A stretch of 64,000 nt of DNA from an uncultured Clostridia bacterium (lineage in GTDB: Bacteria > Bacillota > Clostridia > Oscillospirales > Ruminococcaceae), in contig CANDVA010000005.1 in the NCBI GenBank assembly GCA_947389015.1, positions 97,310 through 161,309 on the forward strand. Reading direction: 5' to 3'. The first letter of the stretch is position 1. Each line of letters starts with the position of its first letter. The notes beneath the pieces were generated by a model that did no database searches, was not told the origin of the DNA, and worked only from the letters and a program-made list of their open reading frames with translations. The position numbers were made by a program, and so were the translations under genes. This document shows, in pieces, positions 28,124 through 38,274 of this stretch.

Positions 28124-29203
28124 TTATTCAAAATTGATGTGCCGCTCGGCAAGCCTTCCGATCATCCCGATCAATTCGGGAATGTGCAGCCGCATAGGAC
28201 AGTTGGCTTCACATTCACGAGTTTCGCAGCGCAGACAGTATTCGCGGGCAAATTTTATATTTAATCCCAGCTTTTTCAGCGCCCAGAAGTTCTTTCCCAG
28301 AAAATAATAATTATACTGCCTGAACATTGTGTGTATCTCCGTTCCGTGCGGACATTTGCAGCGCTGACAGCGGGTACACGGTATAGGCTCGAATTTGGTT
28401 TTTATCCGTTTGTTCACCTGTTCAAAAGAATAGCTCCTCGGGGTGATTTCACGTCCCATAGCCGACTCGACCTGCTCAATCGTACCCATTCCGATAAGCG
28501 CCGACGAAAAAGGATAATTCAAGATGCCGCCGATCAATTCCTCAACACCGAAAACGCCGATCAGAACTCCCGCGGCATAGACCTTGTTTAGAATAAACCC
28601 CTTTTCGGAAAAGGCGGTCTCATTTTTGATTCTGTCTAACATTCCGCGTTCGAAAATGTTTCCGCTGCCTTGCAGGACGTCAACGCGCGGGTCTTTCGCG
28701 CCGCGCAGCAGAACGTCGTAATAATGCGAGGCGATGCCCGTAAAGCCTATCTTCCCCTCGGCTTTCAGGTCGCAGAGAGCGTCAAGCGCGCCGTATTTCC
28801 CGAACACACGTTCCGTATTTTCGGGGTCGACCTGATGTACAAAATAGATGTCGGGCGAAGTTCCGAGATTTTCTCGGCTTTTGATCACCGCGTTGTACAT
28901 ATCGCCTCCGTCATAATAACGCGCTTTATCGGAAATGATTATTTTTTCTCTTCCGTATTTTTCGGCGATCTCACGAGAGAATACCCCAAGCTTATATTCC
29001 GCGTCGCCGTATTCCTCGGGTATTGCGGCATCGTAAAAATTGCAGCCAAGCCCGAACGCGTGCTTCATAATATCAACCGCGGTCGGGACGTCGGGGCTGA
29101 AATATTCGGGCAGTACGGGAACGCTGCCGCTCAATATCGGGATAGTTCCGAAGCCGAGCTCGGAAACGCAAATCCCCGTTTTCCCAAGTTTTCTGTACCG
29201 CAT
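28124..29203 (-). CDS. Aldo/keto reductase with C-terminal iron-sulfur domain
   Basis: A 359-residue protein. An AKR barrel (1-265) opens with MRYRKLGKTGICVSELGFGT and keeps the tetrad-like D in NFYDAAI, Y in EEYGDAEYKLG, K in IIISDKARY and H in FVHQVD. The C-terminus has two cysteine clusters, CTRCQRCKCP and CLRCETRECEANCP, of the ferredoxin type, but with unusual spacing (CX2CX2CXCP and CX2CX4CX3CP). It probably couples NAD(P)H oxidation to electron transfer. Its start touches the stop of the LRR gene, so the two form an operon with dus. Confidence 0.88.
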   Translation of the reverse strand: MRYRKLGKTGICVSELGFGTIPILSGSVPVLPEYFSPDVPTAVDIMKHAFGLGCNFYDAAIPEEYGDAEYKLGVFSREIAEKYGREKIIISDKARYYDGGDMYNAVIKSRENLGTSPDIYFVHQVDPENTERVFGKYGALDALCDLKAEGKIGFTGIASHYYDVLLRGAKDPRVDVLQGSGNIFERGMLDRIKNETAFSEKGFILNKVYAAGVLIGVFGVEELIGGILNYPFSSALIGMGTIEQVESAMGREITPRSYSFEQVNKRIKTKFEPIPCTRCQRCKCPHGTEIHTMFRQYNYYFLGKNFWALKKLGLNIKFAREYCLRCETRECEANCPMRLHIPELIGMIGRLAERHINFE

Positions 29204-32200
29204 TATACGTCACCGCCTTCAAAAGCATTGTCGGCGGTTTTTGCGTTTGGCGGAATGTCGTGCCGCGTTAATTTAGGGCAATACGCAAACGCCCGTTCGT
29301 CTACGAGCTTCAGTCCCGCGGGGAAAACGACCTTCTCCAGCTCGGTACAGAACGCGAACGCATCCTTTTCGATCACTTCAAGCGTTTGCGGCAGAACGAT
29401 ATGTTTCAAGCTTTTGCAGCGGAAAAACGTCCGTTCCCGTATCTCGCGAACGCCCTCGGGAATTACTATGCCGCGCAGTTCACAGCAATGCTCGAACGCG
29501 CGTTTGCCAATAAATTCAAGCATATCGGAAAGCTCTATTTCTTCAAGACTTTGACAGCCACAGAACGCAAGAGCCTCGATTCTTTTTATTCCGACCGCGT
29601 TTTTGACTGTTTTCAGCCATTTTCCGTTTTCAAACGCGCTTTCTCCGATCGTTTCGGTCTCCGCGCAAAGCGCGATCTCGCGGAGCAGATTGCAGTCCTT
29701 GTAAACTCTCTCGCCGATAGCTTTTATACCGTTTACAAACGCAAGATTTTTTATATTTCCCGTGCTTTCAAAAAGCGTTCCGTTTTTGTCGACTTTGAAG
29801 CAGTTGACGCACTCAGCGAAAATTTTGCGTACAAACTCGGGCAGCTCGGGATTGTCCTTAGAGGAGATACCCGTCATTTCATAGACCGTTCCGTTTTCGT
29901 CGATTATCCGTCTGAGACCCACGCAGTTTCTGAACGCGTATTCGTCGATCATCGTCCTGCCGCTGCGGAATATGACCTCGCGCAGCTCGGTATTTCCCGC
30001 GAACGACCAGCTGCAAACGCGCTTTATATCCGCGGTTATATCTGCCGACATTCCGCAGTTGAACGCGTCGATTATCATGCCGTTTACGATCGTGATACTA
30101 TTTTCCGACCTCTTTTTTTCAAGCCAGCCCGATCCCGCGAAGGTAAGCTTTCCGATATTGCTTACGCTCTCGGGAATATCTATTGATACTGTACGTATAC
30201 AGTTTCTGAACGCTTCGTCGCCAAGCGCGGTGATATCGCTCGGAAGTTTTACGCAGACCGCGTTGCCCGTATATTTTTTCAAAGTAAAGTCTTCGTCGAT
30301 CTCAAAGCATGAGTATATGCTTGCAATCGCTTCCTGAATCCGCTCCGGCAGTAAATTCTCAAATCCGCGCATACTTTGTGAGAACATTGTGATAGAGTAA
30401 GAAACGCCGTCAAGAACTATTTCTTGTGTATTCGTGCAGCCGAAAAACGCGCCGCTTTTAAGCTCGGTGTCGGAGGTAAGCGATATTCTTTTCAAAAAGC
30501 AGCAGTCCTCAAACGCGCGGCGGCGCACGCAAAGCGCGGGGAGTACTATATCTACAAGCCCTTCGCAGCGCGAAAACGCCCTCTCGCCGATATTTTTTAT
30601 GCCGCGAAAATCAAAAGAATTCAACGAAATACATTCCTCAAAGCAGCGCTCCCCAAGCTCCTTAACGCTGTCCGAAAGCTTCACGCCACGCAGGCTTGCG
30701 CAGCCCGTAAATGTCTGTTCGCCGATCATATCCGCACCGTCGATTTCAACCGTTTCAAGCGAGCGGCAAAACGAAAATGATCCCTTACCTATGCTCTTAA
30801 CGTTTAATTTAATGCTCTTAAGATCGGCGCATTTTTCAAAAGCGTGTTCCTCAATAACACAATCGGGATTATCGATAATGACCTCGCGGAGGTTCGGGCA
30901 GGCAGAAAAAGCGTATTTCCCGATACGGCATTTATCGGCGATATTTACTGAAACGATCTCGTTGTTTTTACAAAATTCATAAGGAGATATTCCGTTTTCG
31001 TAATATTCGTTCTGCATCGCCTCCGCGTCCTCGGGTGAAAAGTCAAGCCCGCTGTTAAAAAACACGAGTTTTCCGCTGATTGCGGTGTGCGGGGGGATAT
31101 CAATACTTTTTAGCGACTTGCAGCCGTAAAAAGCCATATCGCCGATCTCCCCGAGGCGGTCGTTGACCGTAAAGGAATTTAACTTAAAGCAGCGCTTGAA
31201 CGCGGATATTCCTAGACGTTTAACATTTTGGGGCAGAGTTATCCTTATCAGCTTTTTGCAGTTTTCAAACGCGCCGCGTTCAATCGCTTCAAGCTCCGCT
31301 GACAACTCTATCGTCTGCATGGAAACGCACCCGCGAAATGCGTTTTCACGTATCTCGCGAACGCTGTCGGGCAGCACTACGCGCCCTATCGCGTTGTTGT
31401 TTTCAAAGCAGCCTTCGCCGATAACGCTTATCGCGTCGGGAACGCACACGCGCTCCTCCTTGCCGCGATACGCCATCAATATATCTCCGCTTATATAAAA
31501 GTCGCTCAAAACCTGCCCGCCGATTTTCAGTGCGATATCGGGCAGCTCGCCATTGGACAGACAGCTTTTCGGATAATAGACCTCGCCGTTAAGAATAACG
31601 CGCTCAAGATTATTACAGCCCTTAAAAGCTTTGCTGTCTATTGCGACACGGTCATTTTGAAAAACTATCTCCTCGAGATTTATGCAGTTTCCGAACGCGT
31701 TTGCTTTGATCTCGCAAAGACTTTTCGGCAGCACTATGCGTATGATCCCTTTTTTGTTGTAAAAGCAACTTTTTTCTATTACGGTTATTCCCTCGGGAAT
31801 CTCAAAGCTTTTCAGATTGACCGCCAATCTGTACAATACTCCGTTTTCCAGCTTCATTGTCTGATAAACGCTTTTCGCCACCGCCTGCGCAATAGTATTT
31901 GCGTCCGTACCGATAATAGAGGCGAGGTTTTCAAATTCGAGATCAAGCCCGTCCGTAAGACCAATCTTTTTGATATTGACGCAGCCCGTGAAAATATCGT
32001 CGCCGAGATTATCCGTTTCCAGAGCGCTGTTGAGCCTTATTTCGCGCAGACTAGTGCAGTTGGCGAAGGTCTGCCGTTCAATTCTTTTCACTCCGCCGAG
32101 AGAGACTTTTTCCATTCCGTCACAATATAAGAACGCGCATTTCCCGAGCGCTTCAACGCTGTCGGGAAGTATCACGGTCTTGAGCGAATGGCAGCGGTGA

Positions 32201-32514
32201 AACGCGTAGTCGCCTATCTTTGCAAGTCCGTCGGGAAAACCTATCCGGCGCAGCGACATACAGCCCTTGAACGCCTCCGCGCCGACCTCCCTGAGCGCAG
32301 CTGGAAGATTGATTTCGTTCAGAGATGTGCAGCCCTTAAAAGCCTCCGCTTCGATCAACTCCAATGAATTCGGCAGAGTAATCTTTTCAATTTTACGCTT
32401 TCCTTTAAAAACGTGTTCGCCGATAACTCTCACATTTTCGGGAATAACGATCTCGACTTCATCGGTATCACAGGACTTCAGCCGGCCGTTTTCGATCTCA
32501 AAAAAAGTGCTCAC
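29203..32514 (-). CDS. Giant leucine-rich repeat protein (BspA/LRR_5 type) without export signal
   Basis: A 1103-residue protein made almost entirely of about 22-24-residue BspA-type repeats of the form IGExAFxxCxSLxxIxLPxSLxxI. The GTG at 32514 is the best start: GGGAGGAG precedes it and GTGA overlaps the dus stop by 4 bp; an ATG 8 codons earlier would lack this site. Two 'hinge' segments (near residues 240-345 and 690-800) break the array with FEIPEGI- and SIYSCFEIDEDFTL-like stretches. There is no signal peptide, membrane helix or sorting signal, unlike most BspA proteins, so it appears cytosolic. It probably acts as a protein-binding scaffold; its partner is unknown. Confidence 0.85.
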   Translation of the reverse strand: MSTFFEIENGRLKSCDTDEVEIVIPENVRVIGEHVFKGKRKIEKITLPNSLELIEAEAFKGCTSLNEINLPAALREVGAEAFKGCMSLRRIGFPDGLAKIGDYAFHRCHSLKTVILPDSVEALGKCAFLYCDGMEKVSLGGVKRIERQTFANCTSLREIRLNSALETDNLGDDIFTGCVNIKKIGLTDGLDLEFENLASIIGTDANTIAQAVAKSVYQTMKLENGVLYRLAVNLKSFEIPEGITVIEKSCFYNKKGIIRIVLPKSLCEIKANAFGNCINLEEIVFQNDRVAIDSKAFKGCNNLERVILNGEVYYPKSCLSNGELPDIALKIGGQVLSDFYISGDILMAYRGKEERVCVPDAISVIGEGCFENNNAIGRVVLPDSVREIRENAFRGCVSMQTIELSAELEAIERGAFENCKKLIRITLPQNVKRLGISAFKRCFKLNSFTVNDRLGEIGDMAFYGCKSLKSIDIPPHTAISGKLVFFNSGLDFSPEDAEAMQNEYYENGISPYEFCKNNEIVSVNIADKCRIGKYAFSACPNLREVIIDNPDCVIEEHAFEKCADLKSIKLNVKSIGKGSFSFCRSLETVEIDGADMIGEQTFTGCASLRGVKLSDSVKELGERCFEECISLNSFDFRGIKNIGERAFSRCEGLVDIVLPALCVRRRAFEDCCFLKRISLTSDTELKSGAFFGCTNTQEIVLDGVSYSITMFSQSMRGFENLLPERIQEAIASIYSCFEIDEDFTLKKYTGNAVCVKLPSDITALGDEAFRNCIRTVSIDIPESVSNIGKLTFAGSGWLEKKRSENSITIVNGMIIDAFNCGMSADITADIKRVCSWSFAGNTELREVIFRSGRTMIDEYAFRNCVGLRRIIDENGTVYEMTGISSKDNPELPEFVRKIFAECVNCFKVDKNGTLFESTGNIKNLAFVNGIKAIGERVYKDCNLLREIALCAETETIGESAFENGKWLKTVKNAVGIKRIEALAFCGCQSLEEIELSDMLEFIGKRAFEHCCELRGIVIPEGVREIRERTFFRCKSLKHIVLPQTLEVIEKDAFAFCTELEKVVFPAGLKLVDERAFAYCPKLTRHDIPPNAKTADNAFEGGDV

Positions 32515-33497
32515 GCTCTCTCCTCCCGCTCCGAACATTCGGTAAATATTTTATCAATAATACGCCTCAGCTCCTCCGCGCTGCCGCAGCGGTAAAGTTC
32601 CTGCTTGTACTGCTTTGTACCGTGCCGCTTCTTCATGAAATAGGACGTTAATTTTTTTATGTACGTAAGCAGGAACAATTCGTCAAAATATTTTTGTGTT
32701 ATTTCGATCTGTTCTGTCAGCAGCTCGTGTTTAGATTGCGCAGGTGTTTTTCCCGAAAGCTCGGAAAATATCAGCGGGTCTTCAAAGCCGTACCGCGCGA
32801 GCATTACTCCGTCTGCGCCCGTTCTGCGCATCATCTCGACCGCGTCATTTTCGGAGTAAATGCCGCCGTTCGCTATTACGGGGATACTTACGGCGGACTT
32901 TGCTTCGGTGATACAATCGTATAACGGCTCGCCGCTGTACATCATATTTCTCGTTCTTCCATGAACGGTTATCATATCCGCACCTGCGTTTTCACATATT
33001 TTCGCAAACTCCACGATCGCAATATCATTGTCCGACATTCCCGGACGGCACTTTACGGTGACGATCTTACCGCTTCTTTTGCACCCCTCAATGATCCTAG
33101 CGGCGGTTTCGGGCTTGGACATAAGCGCGCAGCCTTCTCCGCTTTTGATAACGTTCGGAACGGGACAGCCCATATTGATATCCACGATATCAAACGGCTC
33201 AATGTATCCGCTTTTGCATGCGTGTTCAAAGATATTAGGCTCCGAGCCCAGCAGCTGTACCGCCTTAGGTGTTTCAAGTTCATTTGTAAACAATAGCTTT
33301 CGGGTAGCCTCGTCGCTGTATTTCAAACCGTCAGCACTTGTCATCTCGGTGAACGCGAGTGACGCTCCGAGCCGCCGCGCCATTAATCGAAACGGAAAGC
33401 ACGTGCAGCCCGCGAGCGGAGCCATTAGCACGTTTCCCGAAAGCGTAATGTTACCGATCTTCAGCAGTTTAAAATGTTTCTCGAAGAACTCTCCCAT
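32511..33497 (-). CDS. dus: tRNA-dihydrouridine synthase
   Basis: A 328-residue flavoenzyme that reduces uridines in the tRNA D-loop. It has the N-terminal FMN barrel (VLMAPLAGCTCFPFRLMARRLG), the catalytic cysteine C111 in INMGCPVPNV, VKCRPGM, ITVHGRTR and IANGGIYS, then a helical C-terminal domain. The start at 33497 (MGEFFEKHF) follows GGGAGG; the ATG six codons upstream is less likely. It is the first gene of the dus-LRR-aldo/keto reductase operon. Confidence 0.93.
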   Translation of the reverse strand: MGEFFEKHFKLLKIGNITLSGNVLMAPLAGCTCFPFRLMARRLGASLAFTEMTSADGLKYSDEATRKLLFTNELETPKAVQLLGSEPNIFEHACKSGYIEPFDIVDINMGCPVPNVIKSGEGCALMSKPETAARIIEGCKRSGKIVTVKCRPGMSDNDIAIVEFAKICENAGADMITVHGRTRNMMYSGEPLYDCITEAKSAVSIPVIANGGIYSENDAVEMMRRTGADGVMLARYGFEDPLIFSELSGKTPAQSKHELLTEQIEITQKYFDELFLLTYIKKLTSYFMKKRHGTKQYKQELYRCGSAEELRRIIDKIFTECSEREERA

Positions 33498-33712
33498 ACG
33501 CACTGCCTCCCGCACAAACTTAAACGGGATATTATTACCCGCCGTATGTTTTTATTATATCAAACCGTTCTACAAAAGTCAAGCCCGAAGATATCTGCTT
33601 CTGCGGCACCGGCATTTGCTCTTGCGGCGGAACATAATATAATGGGAAAATGAATACTCAAAACTTAAGAGAAAATTTTCGGGGATTAGCAATCCGCGGA
33701 GAACCAAAAACG

Positions 33713-33746
33713 AAATTCACCAACGCCATATGGCATTGGTGAATTT
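33713..33746. terminator. Bidirectional terminator between dus and the chemotaxis receptor
   Basis: Perfect 11-bp stem AAATTCACCAA/TTGGTGAATTT with a CGCCATATGGCA-type loop. It lies beyond the stop of the minus-strand receptor gene; the minus-strand exit reads TCGTTTTTGG. The remaining bases 33498-33712 hold the dus promoter region; I see no gene there. Confidence 0.75.
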
Positions 33747-33804
33747 TCAATATTTTAAATTGCATGCTTGACAGCAGACCTATCAAATAACCGCAAACAG
33801 TTTT

Positions 33805-35796
33805 TTATCTTTTTTTAAGAATAAATTTGCTTGTGAGGTTCTGAAGCGCGGTCGCTTGACCGTTAAGTTCCTCGGAGGAAGCCGCGGACTGCTCGGCGGT
33901 AGCTGAGTTGGTCTGAACAACAGACGATATTTGCTCTACACCCATGTTCACTTGTTCAATCATCGCTGCTTGCTCGGTTGATGCCGTCCAAATGTCATTA
34001 ATCAGTTTAATTGTCTGATTTGTAACATCCACGGACGAGTTAAGCGCTTCCGCGGTTTCTTCAACAAAATGCGAACCGCTTTCAACCGCTTCAATGGTTT
34101 GCTGAATAAGTTCGGTTGTGTCGGTGGCAGCTTCTGCCGACTTGGACGCAAGGTTTCTTACCTCATCTGCTACAACGGCAAATCCCTTGCCCGCAGTCCC
34201 CGCTCTCGCAGCCTCAATAGCGGCGTTAAGCGCAAGAATGTTGGTTTGAAACGCAATGTCCTCTATTGTCTTAATAATGTTCGAGATTTCATTCGATTTA
34301 TCGGAAATGTTGTTCATCGCAACAACCACATCCCTCATATGCTCGTTGGAGAGCGACATCTTTTCGCCCGTTTGGTTTGCCTTTTGGTTAGCTTCTTCAG
34401 CATTTTTGGCGTTAGTGTCAACCTTATCTTTGAGCGTTAAGATAATGCTTGCAAGCTCTTGGATAGAAGAAGCCTGTTCGGTGGTTCCCGATGCAAGAGA
34501 CGTAGCTCCGTTGGAAATTTGCGCGGCGCCTTGATTGACATTTGCGGCAGAAATATCAATCTGCTGCATAGTATCGGAAAGTCCGTATGCAAGGCTGTTC
34601 AGCGCTTCGATTATGCTTACAAAATCGCCGTTGAACTCAATCTGTTGGTGAATGTTAAAGTCACCGTCCGCAAGCTGTTTGCACAGGCGCGAAATTTCGA
34701 CAGTATAACCGTTTAATGAGTTTATTGTGTGGTTGATCGAGTCCGCGAGCTGACCTGTTTCATCATCGGACGTGTGTTTAACTTTGACATTAAGGTTGCC
34801 CGAAGCCAAAGCGTTCATAACGTCAACCGTTTTCTTGATCGGGTTTGCAATGCCGTTCGCGGTAACAATACAGATAATAACCGCAGCCGCAATAACAACA
34901 AGACCTAAAATGACCGTAATAACGATAGCGAATATGGTTTCGTTCATCCACTCATTGATTTCAATTGTAACTCCGATCACCCAACCATCAGTACCGCCGA
35001 TACGGGAGTAAGCAAGGTATCGGTCAACACCGCCGCCGCTGACTTTACCGAATACAGTACTGTTGATGTCGGTCATTGAAATTGCCTGTTTTTCAAGCTC
35101 GCTGCAGCAATCAAATTCAGCGTTGTCCTTGTGAGTGTGATTGACGTTATTCATTCCCTCATTGACGTATTTATGATCCATGCAGGCTATATATGTACCG
35201 TTTTCGTCCATAATGTAGGTTCTGCCGGACTGACCCACCTGGATCTCATCAATAATGTCGTAAAGCATAGAACCGTCGATACCGAAATAAACAACGCCGA
35301 TAAGTTCACCGTCATTGCGCCCTCCTTTTTTAATAGGGGCGCAAAAGTATATAATCGGTCTGCCGCCAACGTCCTGCGGACCAAACACAAATTCCTCATT
35401 GCCCATACCTTTTATGTAGCAATGATCGGTTCTGTAATCGATCACGTCATCAAGAGTTTCATATCCCCAACCGTCCTTGTCAATATAACCGCGCTCGGAA
35501 AAGCCGTAGACGTCGGCTCTTTCCTGTAGAAGCTCGAGCTTTTCTTCTACGGTGAAATCATCTCCCATACGCGGATCCATACCGATCTCCTTGACAATCG
35601 CGACATAACGGGACAAGCGGTTCTCTAAGCGCACACTCGTCTGAATAGCAAGTTCCGAGAGAGTAGTCTCAAGCGTTGATTGAGTGCTGTGAAAGTTTAA
35701 ATAGCTGCCTAAAATGCCGATTGCAATAATTCCAATAATGACTACCGACAAAATTCGCACAAGAAGTTTGCCTTTAACGGTCTTTTGGATTTTCAT
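33805..35796 (-). CDS. Methyl-accepting chemotaxis protein with Cache sensor domain
   Basis: A 663-residue receptor. One membrane helix (about 12-34) is followed by an extracytoplasmic Cache-type domain (about 40-275, with [19 protein letters not shown] PAS/Cache strands and [16 protein letters not shown]), a second helix (about 285-310), HAMP (about 312-365) and the signalling coiled coil. The hairpin tip [18 protein letters not shown] is intact, so it should control CheA. The start at 35796 (MKIQKTVKG) follows AGAGGGC. No CheR-binding pentapeptide is seen at the C-terminus. Its promoter carries the tandem box shared with the large surface protein at 51606. Confidence 0.93.
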   Translation of the reverse strand: MKIQKTVKGKLLVRILSVVIIGIIAIGILGSYLNFHSTQSTLETTLSELAIQTSVRLENRLSRYVAIVKEIGMDPRMGDDFTVEEKLELLQERADVYGFSERGYIDKDGWGYETLDDVIDYRTDHCYIKGMGNEEFVFGPQDVGGRPIIYFCAPIKKGGRNDGELIGVVYFGIDGSMLYDIIDEIQVGQSGRTYIMDENGTYIACMDHKYVNEGMNNVNHTHKDNAEFDCCSELEKQAISMTDINSTVFGKVSGGGVDRYLAYSRIGGTDGWVIGVTIEINEWMNETIFAIVITVILGLVVIAAAVIICIVTANGIANPIKKTVDVMNALASGNLNVKVKHTSDDETGQLADSINHTINSLNGYTVEISRLCKQLADGDFNIHQQIEFNGDFVSIIEALNSLAYGLSDTMQQIDISAANVNQGAAQISNGATSLASGTTEQASSIQELASIILTLKDKVDTNAKNAEEANQKANQTGEKMSLSNEHMRDVVVAMNNISDKSNEISNIIKTIEDIAFQTNILALNAAIEAARAGTAGKGFAVVADEVRNLASKSAEAATDTTELIQQTIEAVESGSHFVEETAEALNSSVDVTNQTIKLINDIWTASTEQAAMIEQVNMGVEQISSVVQTNSATAEQSAASSEELNGQATALQNLTSKFILKKR

Positions 35797-35839
35797 ATCG
35801 TGCCCTCTTTCCTTGGTGTTTTTGTATAGTAACATTTTA

Positions 35840-35907
35840 ATTGTAGCATAACCGATGCGGCTTTTCAAGATTTAGCACTTAATTGACGAAAAAATCACTT
35901 AATTGAC
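35840..35907 (-). promoter_or_regulatory. Receptor promoter with tandem 12-bp boxes
   Basis: Read on the minus strand: GTCAATTAAGTG (35907-35896), ATTTTTTC, GTCAATTAAGTG (35887-35876), 7 bp, TTGAAA (35868-35863), 17 bp, TACAAT (35845-35840). The two boxes have a 20-bp period. The same arrangement, with the same 8-bp and 7-bp spacers in length, lies before the surface-protein gene at 51369-51436. Confidence 0.75.
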
Positions 35908-36009
35908 ACAAAAACATAAAGATTTAGGGAAGTCTGCGCTCTTCCATTACCTTTATATGGTCAGGTTGATATTCTTAAATATAGTGGGAGAACATTTTTA
36001 AGTGCGAAT

Positions 36010-36197
36010 GGTAAAAATATTAAATGCAAATGGATCTGGAAAAGAAGCTTCTTTGTAGGATAATGCAATTGATATACTGATAACCCTTAGTTTTTTCTAA
36101 ACTTTTAAAGTGGTTTTTAAGATACAAAACTCATTTTTAGAAAGATATAGTCTAAAAACAATACTGTTTAGTAAAGAATTTGTAATAGAAAATTTTT
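36010..36197 (+). pseudogene. Possible relic of an AAA/ABC-type ATPase
   Basis: In one frame bases 36010-36055 read MVKILNANGSGKEAS, which resembles a P-loop (NGSGK), and the frame continues with AIDILITLSF and FKVVFKIQNSFLERYSLK, similar to the N-terminal part of Abi-type AAA ATPases. A TAG and a TAA interrupt it and nothing follows. It lies in the AT-rich gap before aspS next to an IS relic. The identification rests on a short stretch and is uncertain. Confidence 0.3.
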
Positions 36198-36229
36198 AAA
36201 ACAAGCATATAATATAACTTAGGGCCTGT

Positions 36230-36436
36230 TCAAATTAAAACAGCATATAACATCACGGCTAAAGAAATAACCGCGCGAAAAACGATATCAAGTTTATCAT
36301 AGCGGGTATTCACCTTACGGCAACGTTTCAGACGGCGTAAATATCTTTTAACCACTTTTTTATACTTTTGTCCCACATCTTTTGCAGCACAACAATAATT
36401 CTCCAAAAATTTACACAATCCCCTTGAAAAATTCAC
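36230..36436 (-). pseudogene. IS5-family transposase C-terminal fragment
   Basis: The minus strand encodes 68 residues that include RCRKVNTRYDKLDIVFRAVISLAV, which matches the C-terminal end of IS5-type transposases (R-x-A-T-R-Y-D-K-L-x). The DDE catalytic domain is absent. GGGCCTGTTCAAAT at 36222-36235 resembles an IS terminal repeat. The rest of the 35,908-36,423 gap is AT-rich and holds no other gene I can see. Confidence 0.6.
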
Positions 36437-36452
36437 GAAATAATGCTATAAT
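36424..36452 (+). promoter_or_regulatory. aspS promoter
   Basis: TTGAAA (36424-36429), 17 bp, TATAAT (36447-36452) with a TGC extension before the -10 box. The -35 box lies inside the remnant of the IS5 fragment. AGAGAGGAC at 36487-36495 serves as ribosome site. Confidence 0.75.
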
Positions 36453-36501
36453 AAACTATATATGTAATAAATTTATTGTAAAAAAAGAGAGGACTTGTGT
36501 T

Positions 36502-38274
36502 ATGGACACTATGAAGGGCATGAAAAGAAGCTGCTATTGCGGTGAGGTCACGCTTGAAATGAGCGAAGTGACTGTCGGGGGATTTACTCAGAGAGTGCGC
36601 GACAAGGGCGGCATTATCTTTATTGACCTGCGCGATCGAAGCGGTATCGTGCAGCTCGTGTTCGACGAGACCACAGAAAAGTCGGTTTTTGAGAAGGCAG
36701 AGACCGTCCGCAGCGAGGACGTGCTTATGGTGAGGGGCGCTGTAAGAGCGCGAGAAAGCGTCAACAATGATATAAAGACGGGCGGGTTGGAAATTATTGT
36801 CAGTGAATTGAGGATTCTTTCCAAAGCTGAAACGCCGCCTTTCGAGATCGTTTCAAACTCCAAGACCAACGAGGAACTGCGACTGAAATACCGTTATCTC
36901 GATCTGCGCCGTCAGCCGCTTCAAAATAATCTGATAATGCGCCATAATATCGCGAAATGCGCTCGTGAGTATTTCTACGAGAACGGCTTTATCGAGATCG
37001 AGACCCCGATGATGATCAAATCCACTCCCGAGGGCGCTCGCGACTATATTGTGCCGTCGCGTATACACAACGGCAAGTTCTACGCTTTGCCGCAGTCGCC
37101 GCAGATGTACAAGCAGCTGCTGATGATCTCGGGATTTGACAAATATATCCAATTAGCCCGCTGCTTCCGCGACGAGGACTTACGAGCGGACAGACAGCCC
37201 GAGTTCACGCAGATAGACCTTGAGATGTCGTTTGTGGACGTCGACGATATAATAGAGTGTCTTGAGGGATTTGTTAATAGGCTTTTCAAAGAGATTTTGA
37301 ATGTTGACATAACCGTTCCGCTGCCGAGACTTACTTACGACGAGGCTATGTGCCGCTTTGGCTCGGACAAGCCCGATACGCGCTTTGAAATGGAAATAAC
37401 CGATATCTCCGAGACCGTCAAGGATACGGATTTCGCGGTGTTCAAGGGCGCTCTGGAAAACGGCGGCTCGGTTCGCGGCATAAACGCGAAAAATGCGGCG
37501 GGAATGCTCACAAGAAAAGAGATCGACAAGCTGGTCGAGTACGTCAAGGGTATCGGTGCTAAGGGCTTGGCATACGTGCGCTGGGTAGACGACGCTCCGA
37601 CCTGCTCGTTCGGCAAGTTTATGAAAGAGGGCGAGCTGGAGAAGATACTCACTGCACTGGGCTGTGAAAAGGGCGACGTGGCGCTTATCGTAGCTGATAA
37701 GGATAAGGTAACGCTGCCGACGTTGGGCGCGTTGAGATTAAAGGTCGCAAAGCAGCTCGAAATCATACCCGAGGGCTGGAATTTCGTGTGGATAACCGAG
37801 TTCCCGTTCTTTGAGTACGACGAGGAGAGCGGCGAGTGGCTTGCAATGCATCACCCGTTCACAATGCCGCTTGACGAGCATATCCAATACTTGGATAACG
37901 ATAAGTCCAAGGTTCGCGCAAAGTGCTACGATCTCGTGCTGAACGGCGTGGAGCTGCTTTCGGGCTCTATACGTATCAACGATCCCGAGCTTCAGCAGCA
38001 TATGTTTGAAATGCTCGGAATGACGGACGATGAGATCAACGCGAAGTTCGGGTTCCTTGTTGACGCTTACAAGTACGCCGCGCCCCCTCACGGCGGAGCG
38101 GGTATCGGTCTGGACAGGCTTGCAATGCTGATGTGCGGCTGCGACAGCCTGCGCGACGTGGTGGCGTTCCCAAAAGTACAGAACGCGTCCGAGCTTATGA
38201 GCGAAGCGCCGTCGTTTGTGTCGGAGGAGCAGCTCGGAGAGCTTGGCATTAAGATAGCCGATGATAAGGAATGA
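36502..38274 (+). CDS. aspS: Aspartyl-tRNA synthetase
   Basis: A 590-residue class II synthetase of the bacterial type. It has an N-terminal OB-fold anticodon-binding domain (about 15-110, GGFTQRVRDKGGIIFIDLRD), class II motif 2 (FRDEDLRADRQPEFTQIDLE), an inserted GAD domain (about 290-420) and motif 3 (GIGLDRLAML). The start at 36502 (MDTMKGMKRS) is set by the upstream ribosome site; ATGs further upstream fall in the IS relic and promoter. Whether it also charges tRNA-Asn cannot be settled here. Confidence 0.95.
   Translation: MDTMKGMKRSCYCGEVTLEMSEVTVGGFTQRVRDKGGIIFIDLRDRSGIVQLVFDETTEKSVFEKAETVRSEDVLMVRGAVRARESVNNDIKTGGLEIIVSELRILSKAETPPFEIVSNSKTNEELRLKYRYLDLRRQPLQNNLIMRHNIAKCAREYFYENGFIEIETPMMIKSTPEGARDYIVPSRIHNGKFYALPQSPQMYKQLLMISGFDKYIQLARCFRDEDLRADRQPEFTQIDLEMSFVDVDDIIECLEGFVNRLFKEILNVDITVPLPRLTYDEAMCRFGSDKPDTRFEMEITDISETVKDTDFAVFKGALENGGSVRGINAKNAAGMLTRKEIDKLVEYVKGIGAKGLAYVRWVDDAPTCSFGKFMKEGELEKILTALGCEKGDVALIVADKDKVTLPTLGALRLKVAKQLEIIPEGWNFVWITEFPFFEYDEESGEWLAMHHPFTMPLDEHIQYLDNDKSKVRAKCYDLVLNGVELLSGSIRINDPELQQHMFEMLGMTDDEINAKFGFLVDAYKYAAPPHGGAGIGLDRLAMLMCGCDSLRDVVAFPKVQNASELMSEAPSFVSEEQLGELGIKIADDKE

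Noticed and set aside
33587..33634. Cysteine-rich frame EDICFCGTGICSCGGT, possibly a small metal-binding peptide
   Set aside because: No start codon or ribosome site precedes this frame, and it lies in the dus promoter region.
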